Both the position numbers and the translations under genes were made by a program. This document shows, piece by piece, positions 36,933 through 49,500 of a stretch of 64,000 bases of DNA. Within the stretch, counting starts at the first letter, position 1. Every line of letters begins with the position of its first letter. A model generated the notes under the pieces. It saw only the letters and a list, made by a program, of their open reading frames with translations. It did not search any database and had not been told where the DNA came from. This DNA comes from Phylloscopus collybita (taxonomy: Eukaryota > Chordata > Aves > Passeriformes > Phylloscopidae). Where the stretch lies: assembly GCA_027886175.1 (NCBI GenBank), contig JAJNNQ010000023.1, positions 1,146,501 to 1,210,500 on the forward strand, read 5' to 3'.

Positions 36933-39900
36933 GTATAAATAGGTTCTATAAATAGGTATAAAAGGTATAAATAGGTTCTGAGAATAAACCAGCCCCTTTT
37001 TGGAGCATCAGCCTTCTGAAATCACGACTCCGTGTCTCATTGATCGTGTCCCACAGCGACAGATTCCCTGCAGGGGCAGAGGACCAGCAGGACAGCTTCC
37101 CCCAGGGGGGTCACTCACGGCGATTTTGGCCTTGACAGTGGCCAGCTTGTCCTGGGCTGCTGCCAGCTCGGCGTTGGCCCTGTGCAGAGCCTGCCTCTTG
37201 GGCTGCACCTCGCCGAAGACGCGGTGGAAGCGCGCGATGTTCAGCACCCACGAGCACAGCCCGGCCGCCGCCGAGGACTTGGTGGCCACCAGCTCGGGGT
37301 TGAACTGGGGGTCTTGCAGATAAGGCTGGAGGGCCCTGAGGCAGTTCTCGTGGATGTTCTCCTTGTTGAAGTTGATCAAGGAGTCCAGGAAGGCGTCCAG
37401 CCTCGCCATGGCCACTTTGGCTGCTTTCCAGCTCCTGTCCTTGGGGATCTTCCCTCCCGGGGCCGTCAGCACCATCACGGCCGCGGTGACGTTGCTGACA
37501 GCAGAAGGAGGCGACCCAAAGGACCTCAGCTCCGTCAGATTGGTCTGAAAAGGGGAAAAAAACCAAGGTTGTTAGTAAAAAATGAATGGGCTTTCTTTCC
37601 ACTCTGCCACTAATAGAGTCAGGGCTATCAATCTGATAAATTGGGCTCCTCTCCCTGCCCTGAGATGGCTTTTTTGCAGCACACCTGCTCCATTCCCTGC
37701 TCCTGACATCCCACCTGGGACCAGCACAGCGTGCTGCTCCTCCCCAGGCTCCTGGGGGAGCAGGAGGCTTTATGCCCTCTCAGAAGATTGGGATAAATAA
37801 GAATGGAACCAGAAATACAGAAATAACACTCAGGCCCTCTGAAACAACCTTCAGAGGTTTCCTTCATGCTCCCTCCTACCCAAGCTGAGATGCCAAAGCA
37901 TGTGAGTCCCACATCCTGCAGGGCTCAGGGAATGCAGCTGCTGAGAAAGCCCAGGCACCCTCACAGGGCAAGCAGCCAAACTGCACTGGAGGAGCCAAAA
38001 GGGCATTTTTGTCTCTAACTCGTGATTTCCCAAGTTTTCAAACTCGCCATCACACCTGTCTTTGGAGTTTTTTTATTTTGCAAGTGCTCTACACCAGGTC
38101 TATCACAACCCACATGCCATTCATCATTGCCCATATAACAATTAACCTTAATTACCATCCACATACATGTAATTATCTCATATCTGTATAGACTTATCTC
38201 TCCATAACACTTTAAATAGCTTCTCATTTTTTTCTCTAGTCACTCTGCCACCAACCCCTGCAAAAGGCATTAGAGCAGGGGACAGAGGGGCTGCAGCAGG
38301 TCCCACCCACACAGCCAAAGCCAGGCTGAGCCAGCACACAGTCACTTCGTGGATCACATGGAGAAAACAAAAAAACCCAAAAAAACCCAAAAAAAACCCC
38401 ACAAAAAAACCCACAAAAAAACAAGCAAACAAACAAAAAAAAAAAAAAAAACAACACAAAAAACCCCAAAAACACTAAAAAAAACCCAAACAAAAAAACA
38501 CCAAAAAACAAAACCAAACCACACCACAACCCAAAACAAAACAACAAATCTAAAAAGAAAGTTTAAACTGTCAGGAACACAGAGGGAATTAACCCTGGCA
38601 AAGCTGAGCAGGGCCAGCTCTCCTGAGAGCAGAACGGAGGGTTCTGGAAGCACTAAGAGGTTTTATTTAAAGCTTCAGAAAAGAAATCCTCCCAGCACAA
38701 ACACAGAAATCAAGGTGGGTTCAAAGTGCAGCCGATGAGGAGGAAACAGCCTGGCCATGTCCCAGTGGCCATGGCTGCTCTTCTTTTGCACTGGCAGGTG
38801 ACACTGCCACAGCAATGTCCAGGTGTCCACATCCTCACTGACCATATGGATTTATTATTGGATTCTACTCAACAGCTTTTCCCCCTGTGTTCCTTGTTAG
38901 TGTTGCACATAACCCTGCAGTCCAAGGAAGGTGCCTGAGATAATTGGACAGAAACTGTGCAAACACACATAAGCACTGCTGATTATTCATGTCAACGAGC
39001 AGGCTGGGCTCTCTGTTACATCTCCAGTCAGCAGGTAAAGGAAACCATGGCTTCCACTGCTCTGCTGCTTTACAGCTCCCTGGAGAAAACCCCAGCATTT
39101 CCCCCTTCTTTGCCTAATGAGGGATTCTACAGCTCCAGCACGAACCTGGAACTAATGGAGAGACAAACATTTTCCTTTTGCACACTCCTTTCCCTCCCAC
39201 GAAGGAAATCCAGAGCGCAGGTGTCTGCAGCAAAGCTGTCTCCTCCCCAAAAGCTAATCCAGCAGATTGCCCATTCTGGATGGCTCCAAGGTGCTTTCCT
39301 GCCCCCCAGCAGGGCTGGGATTGAGCTGTGGTTTGAGGCCTTGCTGGGACTGGGGGTTTTCCAGCTGTGGTTTTCCAGCTGTGTGCCATGGGAGGCTGCT
39401 GCCCCAGGACACTGCATGAACTGCAGACCAGAACAGATTGCAGGTCCATCTCTCAGAATCACAGAATGAACCAGGCTGGAAAAGACCTTTGAGATCATCA
39501 AGTCCAACCTATGACCTAACACCTCCTCATCAACTAAGCCATGGCACTGAGTGCCACATCAAACGGGAACCCACGGAGCACCTTGGAGGACAAACCTTCC
39601 AGGGCACAAAAAGTCCTCCCAAACCCAACCTCCTGCAATCACAGCAATGCTTATCTCCTGATCACACATTTTCCCAGTGGCATCTTCCTTTGGACCAGCT
39701 TTGTCTGCCCCTCTGTGTGGCAATGAGGGAAGGGGAACACGGTGCAGCCTCGTGGGTGCTCCAGGTTCCACCAGGAACCCCAGAATCACAGAATTAACCC
39801 AGCTGGAAAAGACCTTTGGAGATCATCAGGTCCAATCTGTGACCAAACACCACCTTTTCAACTAAACCATGGCACACAGTGCCACATTCAATCTTTTTTT

Positions 39901-40463
39901 TGTAAACACTTTTAAGCACCAGCAGGGAGGAAGCTGGAGGAGGAACAGTACAATGCCCAGAACTTGGGTCATCAGATGACACAGCCCCTTCTCCCCCAAT
40001 GTGGAGGAAAAACACTGGGAATCCTCACCTTACCTTGTTGAGGGTGTTGAGAGCAGCCTGGGCAGCTGCCAGGGCAGGCTCAGCCTTGGCCAGGTCCTCC
40101 TCACAGTCCTTCTGCTTCTGCTCCACCTCCTGGGTGATGAGGGCCACCTTCCTCTCCTCCTCGTCAGCCACCGCCTTCTTCCTGCTCACCTTCTCCGTCT
40201 CCACCCCCACCACCTGGATCAGCCTGTCAGCATCCTCGTTCTTCTGCTTCAGCTCCACCTCTTGGGCTGCCAGCTTGGCCTTCAGCTCATCCACCTGCAG
40301 GGCAGAGGTTGGTGGGGTTATAAATGCAGATTTTGGAGTTGGCTTTTGGCAAATATTGAGATGAATGTCATACATATAGTGTAAGAAGGTTGTGCTGTAT
40401 TTTCTTTTATTTGTGGAATTTAAAAATGTAACGGAGGTGTATTTTCAGATTGTAACAAAGTAG

Positions 40464-40500
<37 letters not shown>

Positions 40501-43500
40501 TCCTCAACTAGATAGAAGACAGAAGGGACATCTGGAATTCCTGAACTAAAGATTTCTGATAAGGAACAATTAAGCCTTTGAGAATTCTGAATCTTTGGAA
40601 GACAGATTTACAACATACTTCTAGACTTTGTGGAGTCTCACAGGTAACGTGTATGCTTAGGGGGGTCTTGAACCCTGGGCAGGCCACTGTAGTCATGGTT
40701 GGTGCCTGTGATGTTTTGATTTCTCTGAAACACTTTTCCAGGCACAATCCTGTCAACAAGGGATATGTTTTTCTAACAGTATCCTGTTTTCTACATTCCT
40801 CTCCCTAGGAGGGACTTTGCTTGATGTCCCTCTGACTTGACCAATGTGGTCCAAGGAGTTTGTTTTTCTTCCACCCCTTGGGTGGGTTCTTTGTAAAACA
40901 GCATAAAGGGAAGAAGTCTCAAGGAATAAACACAGATTGAAGTCATCTTCAGCCTTCTAAAACACGAATCCGTGTCCTTATTTCGTGTCCTATTGCGACA
41001 GGCCACGGAAGCTTTCACTGCCTCATCTCAGGCTCATAAAGGGTCACTCAGAGCTCCTGGGGCCCACCTTTACCCACACAAAAACACTGATGGGAAGGGA
41101 AAGCAGACACTGGTTTTGGTGATCCCCATTCTGGTACCAGAAGGGAGAGCACAACGTGCAGCCCATAAAGCGAAGCTGCTGACATTTGGCATTGGCCTCA
41201 CATGGAGAGCAGTTTTTCAGGACTCTCCACATGCCCTCCATCCATCCCCATCCCCTGCTGCCTGGCCCTGTGGGACAGCTCTCAGCAACACAAAGGCACG
41301 GCTGGAAATCCGGGTTTGCACAATCCCTCCTTGGGCACCTCCTTGTTCAGCTCCTTGTTCAGCTCCCAGCCTCTGGGGGCTGCAGGAAATTGAAGTGGCT
41401 GATATGGCTGATATGGCTGTGACCTTCTGCCCAGAAATCAGCCTTTGTGTGCTGGATACACACACACACACACACAGAGCTCCAGGGCTTTACACGGCCT
41501 GGACAAAACAAGCAGGGGATTAAAATCTACCGGCACTCAGCAGCAGCACAAAGAGCAAGGTGTAAGCTCAGCCCCGGGGAACAGACAATGCCCTGCTGAG
41601 CACAAGCAGGCAATGGAAGGGGAAATGGCTTTGTTGGGATTTTAAAAAAAAGCAAGAAAGCTGGAGAGGGACTGTTTGCAAAGGCCTGCAGTGTCAGGAC
41701 AAAGGGGGATGACTGCAAACTGAAGGAGGGCAGGGGTGAGGTTGGCTGTCAGGATGAAATCCTTCCCTGGGAGGGTGGGGAGACCCTGGCACAGGGTGCC
41801 CAGAGAAGCTGTGGCTGCTCCTGGATCCCTGGAAGTGTCCAAGGCCAGGCTGGATGGGGCTTGGAGCATCCTGGGGCAGTGGGAGGTGTCCCTGCCATGG
41901 CAGGGGGTGGAAATGTATGATCTCTAAGATCCCTTCCAACCCAAAGAATTCTGTGATTCTATGAGGAAACTTGTGAGCAGCTTCCCGAGTGCAGAACAAT
42001 CTGATAAGCAATTAGTAATGTGAGGTGGAAAGGGAAAGAGCAAAGCAAATGAGAAATTCAAGGGTAATGTGCTGTGACTTCATCAGGGAAAGGAAGGGAG
42101 AAGCCCTTGCCTACCACCAGAACAGCATGAGAAAAATTATTAAAGAGAAGAAAACCTGGAGGGCAGGCTCCCAGAAGACTCATTTTATCTGATTGTCCCT
42201 GCCTTGTTTCAAGAACACAAAATACATCAAAAGGTCAGCGATTAATTGATAGAGGCAGCCAGGCTCGAATCTGGGACCCAGTGATGCAATATTAACCACA
42301 GCCATGCTCAGAATTACTCAGCAATGGGCGCTGACCCCTCGGTGGCACACAGCACTCTGAAAAACAAATGACTCATCCCACACATCTTCCCAATCCATTA
42401 TCTCCTAATAGGAAGGAGGCTTCAGCTTCCCTGAGCGCTGAGGATGCCGCTGTCTGCAGGGAGAGATGGTTGTAAAACACTGCTGGAGGAGGAAAGTTGA
42501 GCAACAGCATCGAGGTGGCCAAATCTCCAAAGGAAAAAAAAAAAAATAGGGGTAGAGGGGACCACAGGAAAAGGAGGCAGAGAGGTCATTTTGAAAACGG
42601 GAACAGCATAAGTAAAAAAATACCTGCAGCTCCTGATACAACAGCTGAGGCCACTCTGAGCCTCCAGAAATGCACAAAACCTCATCATTACCTTGGCAGG
42701 GACCGTGGAGGATGCCAGCAACCAGTCCCCAGGGCTAAGGCACAGCCAGGTGATACCCAAAATCCTCCACCTTCACTTTGAAAATCCCCCCCAGCACATT
42801 ACTGCCAAGCACAGCCTGCAGATGACACACCTGAGCGAGAGGGAGGCCACTTCCTCAGCCCCAAGGCCAAGTATTTCCAGGGGTGAATGTTAAGTTCAGC
42901 CTTGTAAACCCCTGTTCAAGATTGAACATGCTGCTGTGATTTCCAGTACTGATAAATACCCACACTCTGGTCTCAAATCAACAGCAGTTTCGACTATTGC
43001 GCACATCTGGTAATTTAGGTGTTTAATTTTAGGCCCCCAGGGCTAATTTTAGATTTGAATTTGACATATTTGTCTTCACTGCTCTGCATCTTAATTACCT
43101 GCACAAGGAAGCACTTCTCAGCCCAGCCTCACTGCAACCAGACACCAACATTTTGCTCTTCCAAACTTCCTGGGATTTGGTTTTCCCATCCTTCCCATTG
43201 CCTCCAAGCCCTCCAGCACTGCTACAGTGGAGATGCAGGTGTCACTGCTGAGAGGTTCGGGAAACACCCAGAACAACTTCTAGTCACTACCAGAGGGGAG
43301 TGCCAGTGTGAGTCTTTAGCAGAGGGATTTGGGGATGACTGATGTGCATTTCAGACATTTATTAGCATTCCTGAGAGATGGATGGCATAATGGAAGGGAA
43401 AACGGACATCAGCCTCGTTTTAACAGCATGCACTATTTAGTCTGAAAGAGTCTTGCTGAAGTTATTGTAGGTTTCCTGGATGCAGCTCCAAAAATCACTG

Positions 43501-46500
43501 GCTGCCCTGTATTTTCTAAGCTGTTTTGTCACCGCAGCTGAAATGTAACCATTAAAAGAGGATGGCAGAGTCAGCTGGATCCCAATCTCATTTTATTCAC
43601 CGAAATCTTTCAGTTGCCTCCCAAACAGCAGAGACTGGATGCACACCTCTCCATCCTCCTGTCCAGTGCAGAGCATCACTTCTGCTCCTCCAGAAACCCA
43701 GCTCAAGCCAGACTGGAGCCAGGATCCAGCACAAATTCCTTCCCTGTAAAGTTCTCCCTCAAGCCAGACACGAACAACGCGGACAAACCAACCCCAAGGA
43801 GTCCTTACCTGGGCAGAAGTGCTCTTGAGCTTCTCCAGGCCGCTCTCCAGCCGCTGCATTTTTGCCTTTAGGTCCTTGTCCTTTGCCAGCAGCAGGTTCT
43901 GGTAGAGTTTGATTTGCTCCAGGAAGGACTTGGGGGTGGTGTAGTTGTAGCGGCGCTCGTTGCTCAGGTACAGCCGGGACATCTCGTTGACACTGATGTG
44001 GACGTGGGCCATGAATTTGCTTATTGGATCCTTGACTGAATCCTGAAGGTAAAGATGGGAAGACGAGGAGAAACTGTTTAAAATAGAAAACTATATATAA
44101 CACAGGATCTGTGCTGAATATAAAGGAATTTGGTAACTTTTCATTCTGCTGCAGCACAATCCAGGGTGTGACACCTAAGCTGATCCCTTTTCACTGTTAT
44201 CTCTAAAATAACTTTGTCGCTCATCTGCTTTATACCTCTTTTTATATCTTTTTTATCTCACACATTATCTAATTCCAAGCAATTTCTCTACAAAATAACA
44301 GCTCTTTTAAGTATGAATTTGGACTTTTCTGCTGTACAAATGGGAAAAGTGCACTCTCCTAAAAAGAAACATTGTGGGCTTTATTCTTCCTAAACACTGC
44401 CTGGAAAAAACTAAATAAACAGAAACAAATCTCTATTCTAGTAGCAGATTGTCATCACTGAGAACTCGACCTCTTTTTGCCCTTGAGAACTCCAGAGGCT
44501 CAGGCACGAGTGGGGAGAGGAGCAGCTTATTTTCTGTGCAGGTTTGGGGCTGCCCTTGTGCTGGCAGAGCTGTCCTTGCCCTGGCAGTGCCACCAGCTCC
44601 CAGTGACACCTCAACTCCCAATCACATCATCACCAGCTCCCAGCACACAGGAGCATGGTGCCCCTGGCTCTGCTGCCAAGGTCCATGGCCCTCCAAAAAA
44701 AACATGGAAAGATGGAATGTGCCTCAGTGATGTTTGGTTGAGTTTAATGCACTTAATCCTACCAGTGATGCCTCTCTGGACAGCCACTGGCTGTAGCCCT
44801 GGTTGGTGCCTGAGATGTTTTGGTTTTCTAAAACTCTTTTTGAGGGAATTTTCTGTCAACAAGAGACACGTTTTTGTAACTGGAACTTTGTTTAGATTCC
44901 TTTCCCTAGGAGGGACTTCTCCTTGCTGTCCCTCTGCTCTGACCAATGTGATTGAAGGGGTTTGTCTTTTGTTTCACTAATCAAATTGTTCTGTGTAGAA
45001 CAGGATAAAAGAGAGGCACATCCCTAAAAATAAATACAGTCATTTTCAGCCTTCTGAAGTCAGAGTCTGTGTCGTTGTGGTGCCCAACAGCATCAACTGG
45101 CTGCCCTGGATGTGCTGGAGGACAACCCAGCCCTCCCTGCGACGCTGTGAAAGACGCGGGGCCGCTCCCGGCTGCAGCCAGCCCCGTCCCAAGGGTCCCC
45201 CCAGCAGGAGCTGTGCTGGCTGCTCACCTGCAGGGTGTCCATGTCCTGCAGGAAGCAGAGGCTGACAGACTCCAGGGCCTGCCGAGGCCAGGGCTGGAAG
45301 CAGTCGATGGTGGTGCAGCTGAGCAGGGCCGGGAAGCGGCGGCTGCGGAGCCGCAGCCGGGGGCCCACGGGGGACAGGCACAGCGCGACCTGCGGGGCAG
45401 GGCAAGGCACTGAGCAGCAGGGAGAGCAGCATCTGCCCCTGCAGCCCCTGCACAGGGAGGATCCCACCCCACCTGATGCCTGGAGAGGCTCCCTAGAACA
45501 GAGGCTGGACAGTGGTAAAGGAATAAAGCAGCTGTCTTGGGTTGCAGTGCAGGATATAAGCAGCAGTGTGTGTTCTGTCACAAGCTGTTAAACCAGCTGG
45601 GGCAGTGTTTCTTTATCCCTTCCAGGACCCATCCTCCCTCCAGGGGGTATCTGCTGTTCATGGGCCATCCAGGCTCACTTGCAGGGCTGATACAATTCCA
45701 TCAGCCCAGGGGGAGAGGCTCCACCCAGGGGGAGGAGCCCAGCATTCCCACCTGGATCAAAGCTGAGATCCAGAGCCCCAGGGCAGCCTGTGTGCACTGC
45801 ATTCCCAGAGGAACCCAGACCCATCTCAGCACCACTGGAGCTTCAGAGAGAAACTGCACCCTCCTACGGGATCATTGCTCCAACAGAACCACATCTGGCA
45901 CTGCAGGAGGATTTAATTGGGCTGCTCCCAACACCCTGACCAATGGTACCAGGTTGTGTTCTGACTCTGTCAGTGCTTTCTTTTTGTTTGCTTTTTTGTA
46001 CTACTACCTTTTTTATTTTAATTGTCCTAGTAAAGAGCTGTTATTCCTATTCCCATATCTTTGCCTAAAAGCCCCTTAATTTGAAAAATTATAATAATTC
46101 AGAGGGAGGGGGTTTACATTCTTTGAAACTTAAGGTATCACACCAGCTGTGGGAACACACGGTGTGGAGAATTCTCTGTGCTGGACCACTTGTGCTTTCT
46201 GAAGGTCCCCAAGTGATGGCACAGTGTCCCACATTTTAGGGCACCTTCAGGCCAGGACCAGGCAGCAAAACCTGTCAGGCTGCAGCCCAGAGCATCTCCA
46301 CCCCACACACCTGCATCACAGTGGACAGGGAGCACCAACCCTGATGCCCAAAAGACAAGGCAAAAAAAAAAATCATTCAGCACCAACCCCTCCTGCTCCA
46401 TCTCACCTTCAGCTGCCGCCGAACTCGCTCGATGAAAAACCTCCAGCAATTCTCCCTGGAATCCACCAGCCCCCGGCCTCTGACTTCGTTCCTCACACTG

Positions 46501-49500
46501 CTGATGATGTTTTCCACTTCATCATCGGGGAAGAGATCCGGGATTTCCCCTAGGAGAAGAGGGCATGTTTGTGTTGACAGGTCTGGATGTTATTGTAGGC
46601 TTAAAGCAAAGGGAAGCTGCTGCCTCCCACCTCAGGGGCTCAGGGATGTCCCCTCCTCAGGTAAAACCCCTGCACCAGGTGCCCCTGGGCCCCAAAAGCA
46701 GCAAAAGGGGCACAGAAGGTCATTCTGCTGAAAAATAAACACCTGTGAGAGCAAACTTCTTTATAAAACACAAAGGGAAAGGAACGTAGAGTAGCATCAA
46801 AGTACAGAATTCCAGGTGCTGCCAGGAGCAAAACTCCACAGGAGAGGGGGGAGAGGGGAAAGCAGAGCATGAGGGCTGCACCTGATGCCAGGAAGTCGTT
46901 GAGCAGCACCAGGAACTGCTCGTCCGCCACCTGCGCGTCGCTCAGCAGGAACACGGAGCCCACGCTCTTCAGCCCGGCCTTCAGGTACAGCTTTGCCAGG
47001 TCTGCCTGCAGGTGGGAACGGGAGAAATGGGTCTGTAGAGGATTCTCAAAGCCTGACTGGAAAGCTCACAGAGTCTGGTGCATCTGTGTGCAGACTCTGA
47101 GATGAGGTGTGCTGGCTGAGAAAGGCCATGGGACAGGACAGACATTGCTGAGAGAGAGATTGAGCAGGCTGTTCCCTCTCCTCCTGTCCCTGTTCCCTGG
47201 GAGCAGAGCCCGACCCCCCCTGGCTGTCCCCTGCTGTTCAGGGAGTTGTGCAGAGCCAGAATTTCCCCCTGAGCCTCTTTTCTCCAGGCTGAGCCCCTTT
47301 CCCAGCTCCCTCAGCCTCTCCTGGGGCTCCAGTCCCTTTTCCAGTTCTGTTCCCTGCCCTGGATACACTCCAGCCCCTCAATGTCCTTCCTGTCCTGAGT
47401 GTCCCACAGCTGTCCCCAGCACTGGAAGTGCCCCAGCAGTGCCAGCACAGGGGATGGGCACTGCCCTGACCCTGCTGCCACCCCAGAGCTGGGACTGCCC
47501 TGGTTAGCCTTGTCCTCTTGCCCATTTGGTCACACCTGGGCTCAGGGTCATCCTCCCTTCTCAACACACACCAAGCCTTCAGAGGGCAAGCTCTGCTCTT
47601 CATTTCCTTCCCCTCCAACTCAGCCTTTCAAACCCCCCACCTTGAGGTCAGGGACGCCGTAGCCTTTCCTCAGGGTGATCTGGAAGACCTCGAGGGAGCT
47701 GAGGAAGGCTGCCAGGCGGGTCAGGCTCTGCTTGCCACTGCCTCCCACGCCGAGCAGGAGTGCGTTGCCCCGCGGCGCCTCCAGGATGCGGCTGATGCGG
47801 CAGCTGAGGCGAGGCACAGAAAGCTCCTCGTTAATCAGAGTGTGCTCCTGTTTCCCTGCCCGCTGCTTTTCAACACATATTTTATTCACCAAGAAATCGT
47901 GTTCTGAGCGGGATGAGGAATGTCAGTCTGGGAGATGTGGCAGCAATCAATGCCAGCACAGGGGACAGGCACTGTCCTGGCTCTGCTGCCACCCCAGAGC
48001 GGCGACAGCCCAGGTGGCCTTGGCCTTCATGCCCACCTGGTCACACCCAGGTTCACATCCAGTCACTGTCACTAGCACCTCCAGGGCCTTTTCCCAAGCA
48101 GTTTTCCATCCCCTCTGCCCCAGCCTGGAGCATTCCATGGGGTCGTTGTGCCCTAAGTGCAGGACTTGGCACTTGGCCCTGCAGAACCACAAATTGCCTC
48201 AGCCCATGGATCCACATTCCTGTATCCTTCAGGAGTCTCCACAAAACCATCTGCACAGACAAATGATGGGGGTATAAAGGCAGAAAAGCTCCTTACACGT
48301 GGCACATGGCATCCTCAAACAGTACCAGGTTCATGGCAGCGTTGACTTCGTTGTAGCTGTCCAAGGCTTCCATGAGGATCTGGTTCAGCTCCTCCCAGCT
48401 CGGAACTGGCCTATAGCCAGGTTCCCCGAGGCCTTTGGCAAAATGGCAATAAATATTCATGTGTTTGGCCTGCTCTAAAGTGTCCTCAATGTCCTGTAAG
48501 AGAGAAGAAAACAGTATAGAACAAATACAGGGAAACCCATCGCAGCGCTGAGCCACCTTCCAAGGGAACTATGGTGTCCCAGCCTTTTTATGTCCACACA
48601 GTTGCACCTGCATGTTGGGAAAGGGGAAATAGGCACAGGAGTGAAAGAGTGGGAAGGGAAAACCCCCAGTACTGATTTCCCTTCCAATCAACCCGTTCTG
48701 TTCTGTTGTCATCAGAACCAGACCTCATCAGACCTCAGCGCTTACATCGTAACATTTCTTCACCATCTCCCGCTGGATTTTATCAAAAGTGTCACAATCC
48801 GTTTCTTCAGCCATCCTATCCCGGTACACCCGGTTTGACTCGTGCAGGTACAGCTTCACCAGGTCTTGGGGCTGCTTCAGACACTCGGGGGTAGAGAACA
48901 GCAGGCCCTGAGGAGAGCAAAGACAGACAGGAAACCCAGGCTTGACCCTGGACAACTCCAACCCCAGCAGCTGCAGTGTTGAGTCCCCCTTACAGCCAGG
49001 GACAGCTTACAGTGCCTCACAGCAAGCTGCACCCGAGCAACCCCACACCAAACACCCCAGGGAACGTGTCCTTTGTTCACCCAAAACTCCCAAAGCTGCT
49101 TTGCCACCCAGAAGGGTTTGGGTTGGAAGGGACCTAAAAGACCATCCCATCCACCTCCTGCCATGGTCAGGGACATCTCCCACTGTCCCAGGCTGCTCCC
49201 AGCTCTGTCCAACCTGGCCTGGGACACTGCCAGGGATCCAGGGGCAGCCACAGCTGCTCTGGGCACCCTGTGCCAGGGCCTGCCCACCCTCACAGGGAAC
49301 AATTCCTGCTCAATATTCCATCTAGCTCTGCTCTCTGTCAGTGGGAAGCCTTTCCCTGTGTCCTGTCACTCCACCCCTTGTCCAAAGTCCCTCTCCAGCT
49401 CTCTCAGAGCCCCTTCAGGCACTGGAAGGCCGCAGTAAGTTCACTTCAGAGCAACCCTCAGGCTGAGCTACCCCAATTCTCCCAGCCTTTCCTCCCAGCA

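Larger units (their letters stand above)
33094..37118 (-). other. Intron w15-w16
   Basis: Contains CR1 33145-33616 and 35950-36560 and the LTR 36681-37061, with A and T runs at about 34940, 35010 and 35590. 33620-35940 holds no recognisable gene. Confidence 0.8.
37545..40033 (-). other. Intron w14-w15
   Basis: Contains the A/C tract 38366-38552 and two CR1 tails of one subtype (39453 and 39780). The rest is unique. Confidence 0.8.
40295..43808 (-). other. Intron w13-w14
   Basis: Contains T31, the LTR 40688-41000, (CA)9 and CR1 41655-41965. 41970-43800 shows no gene or repeat that I recognise. Confidence 0.8.
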
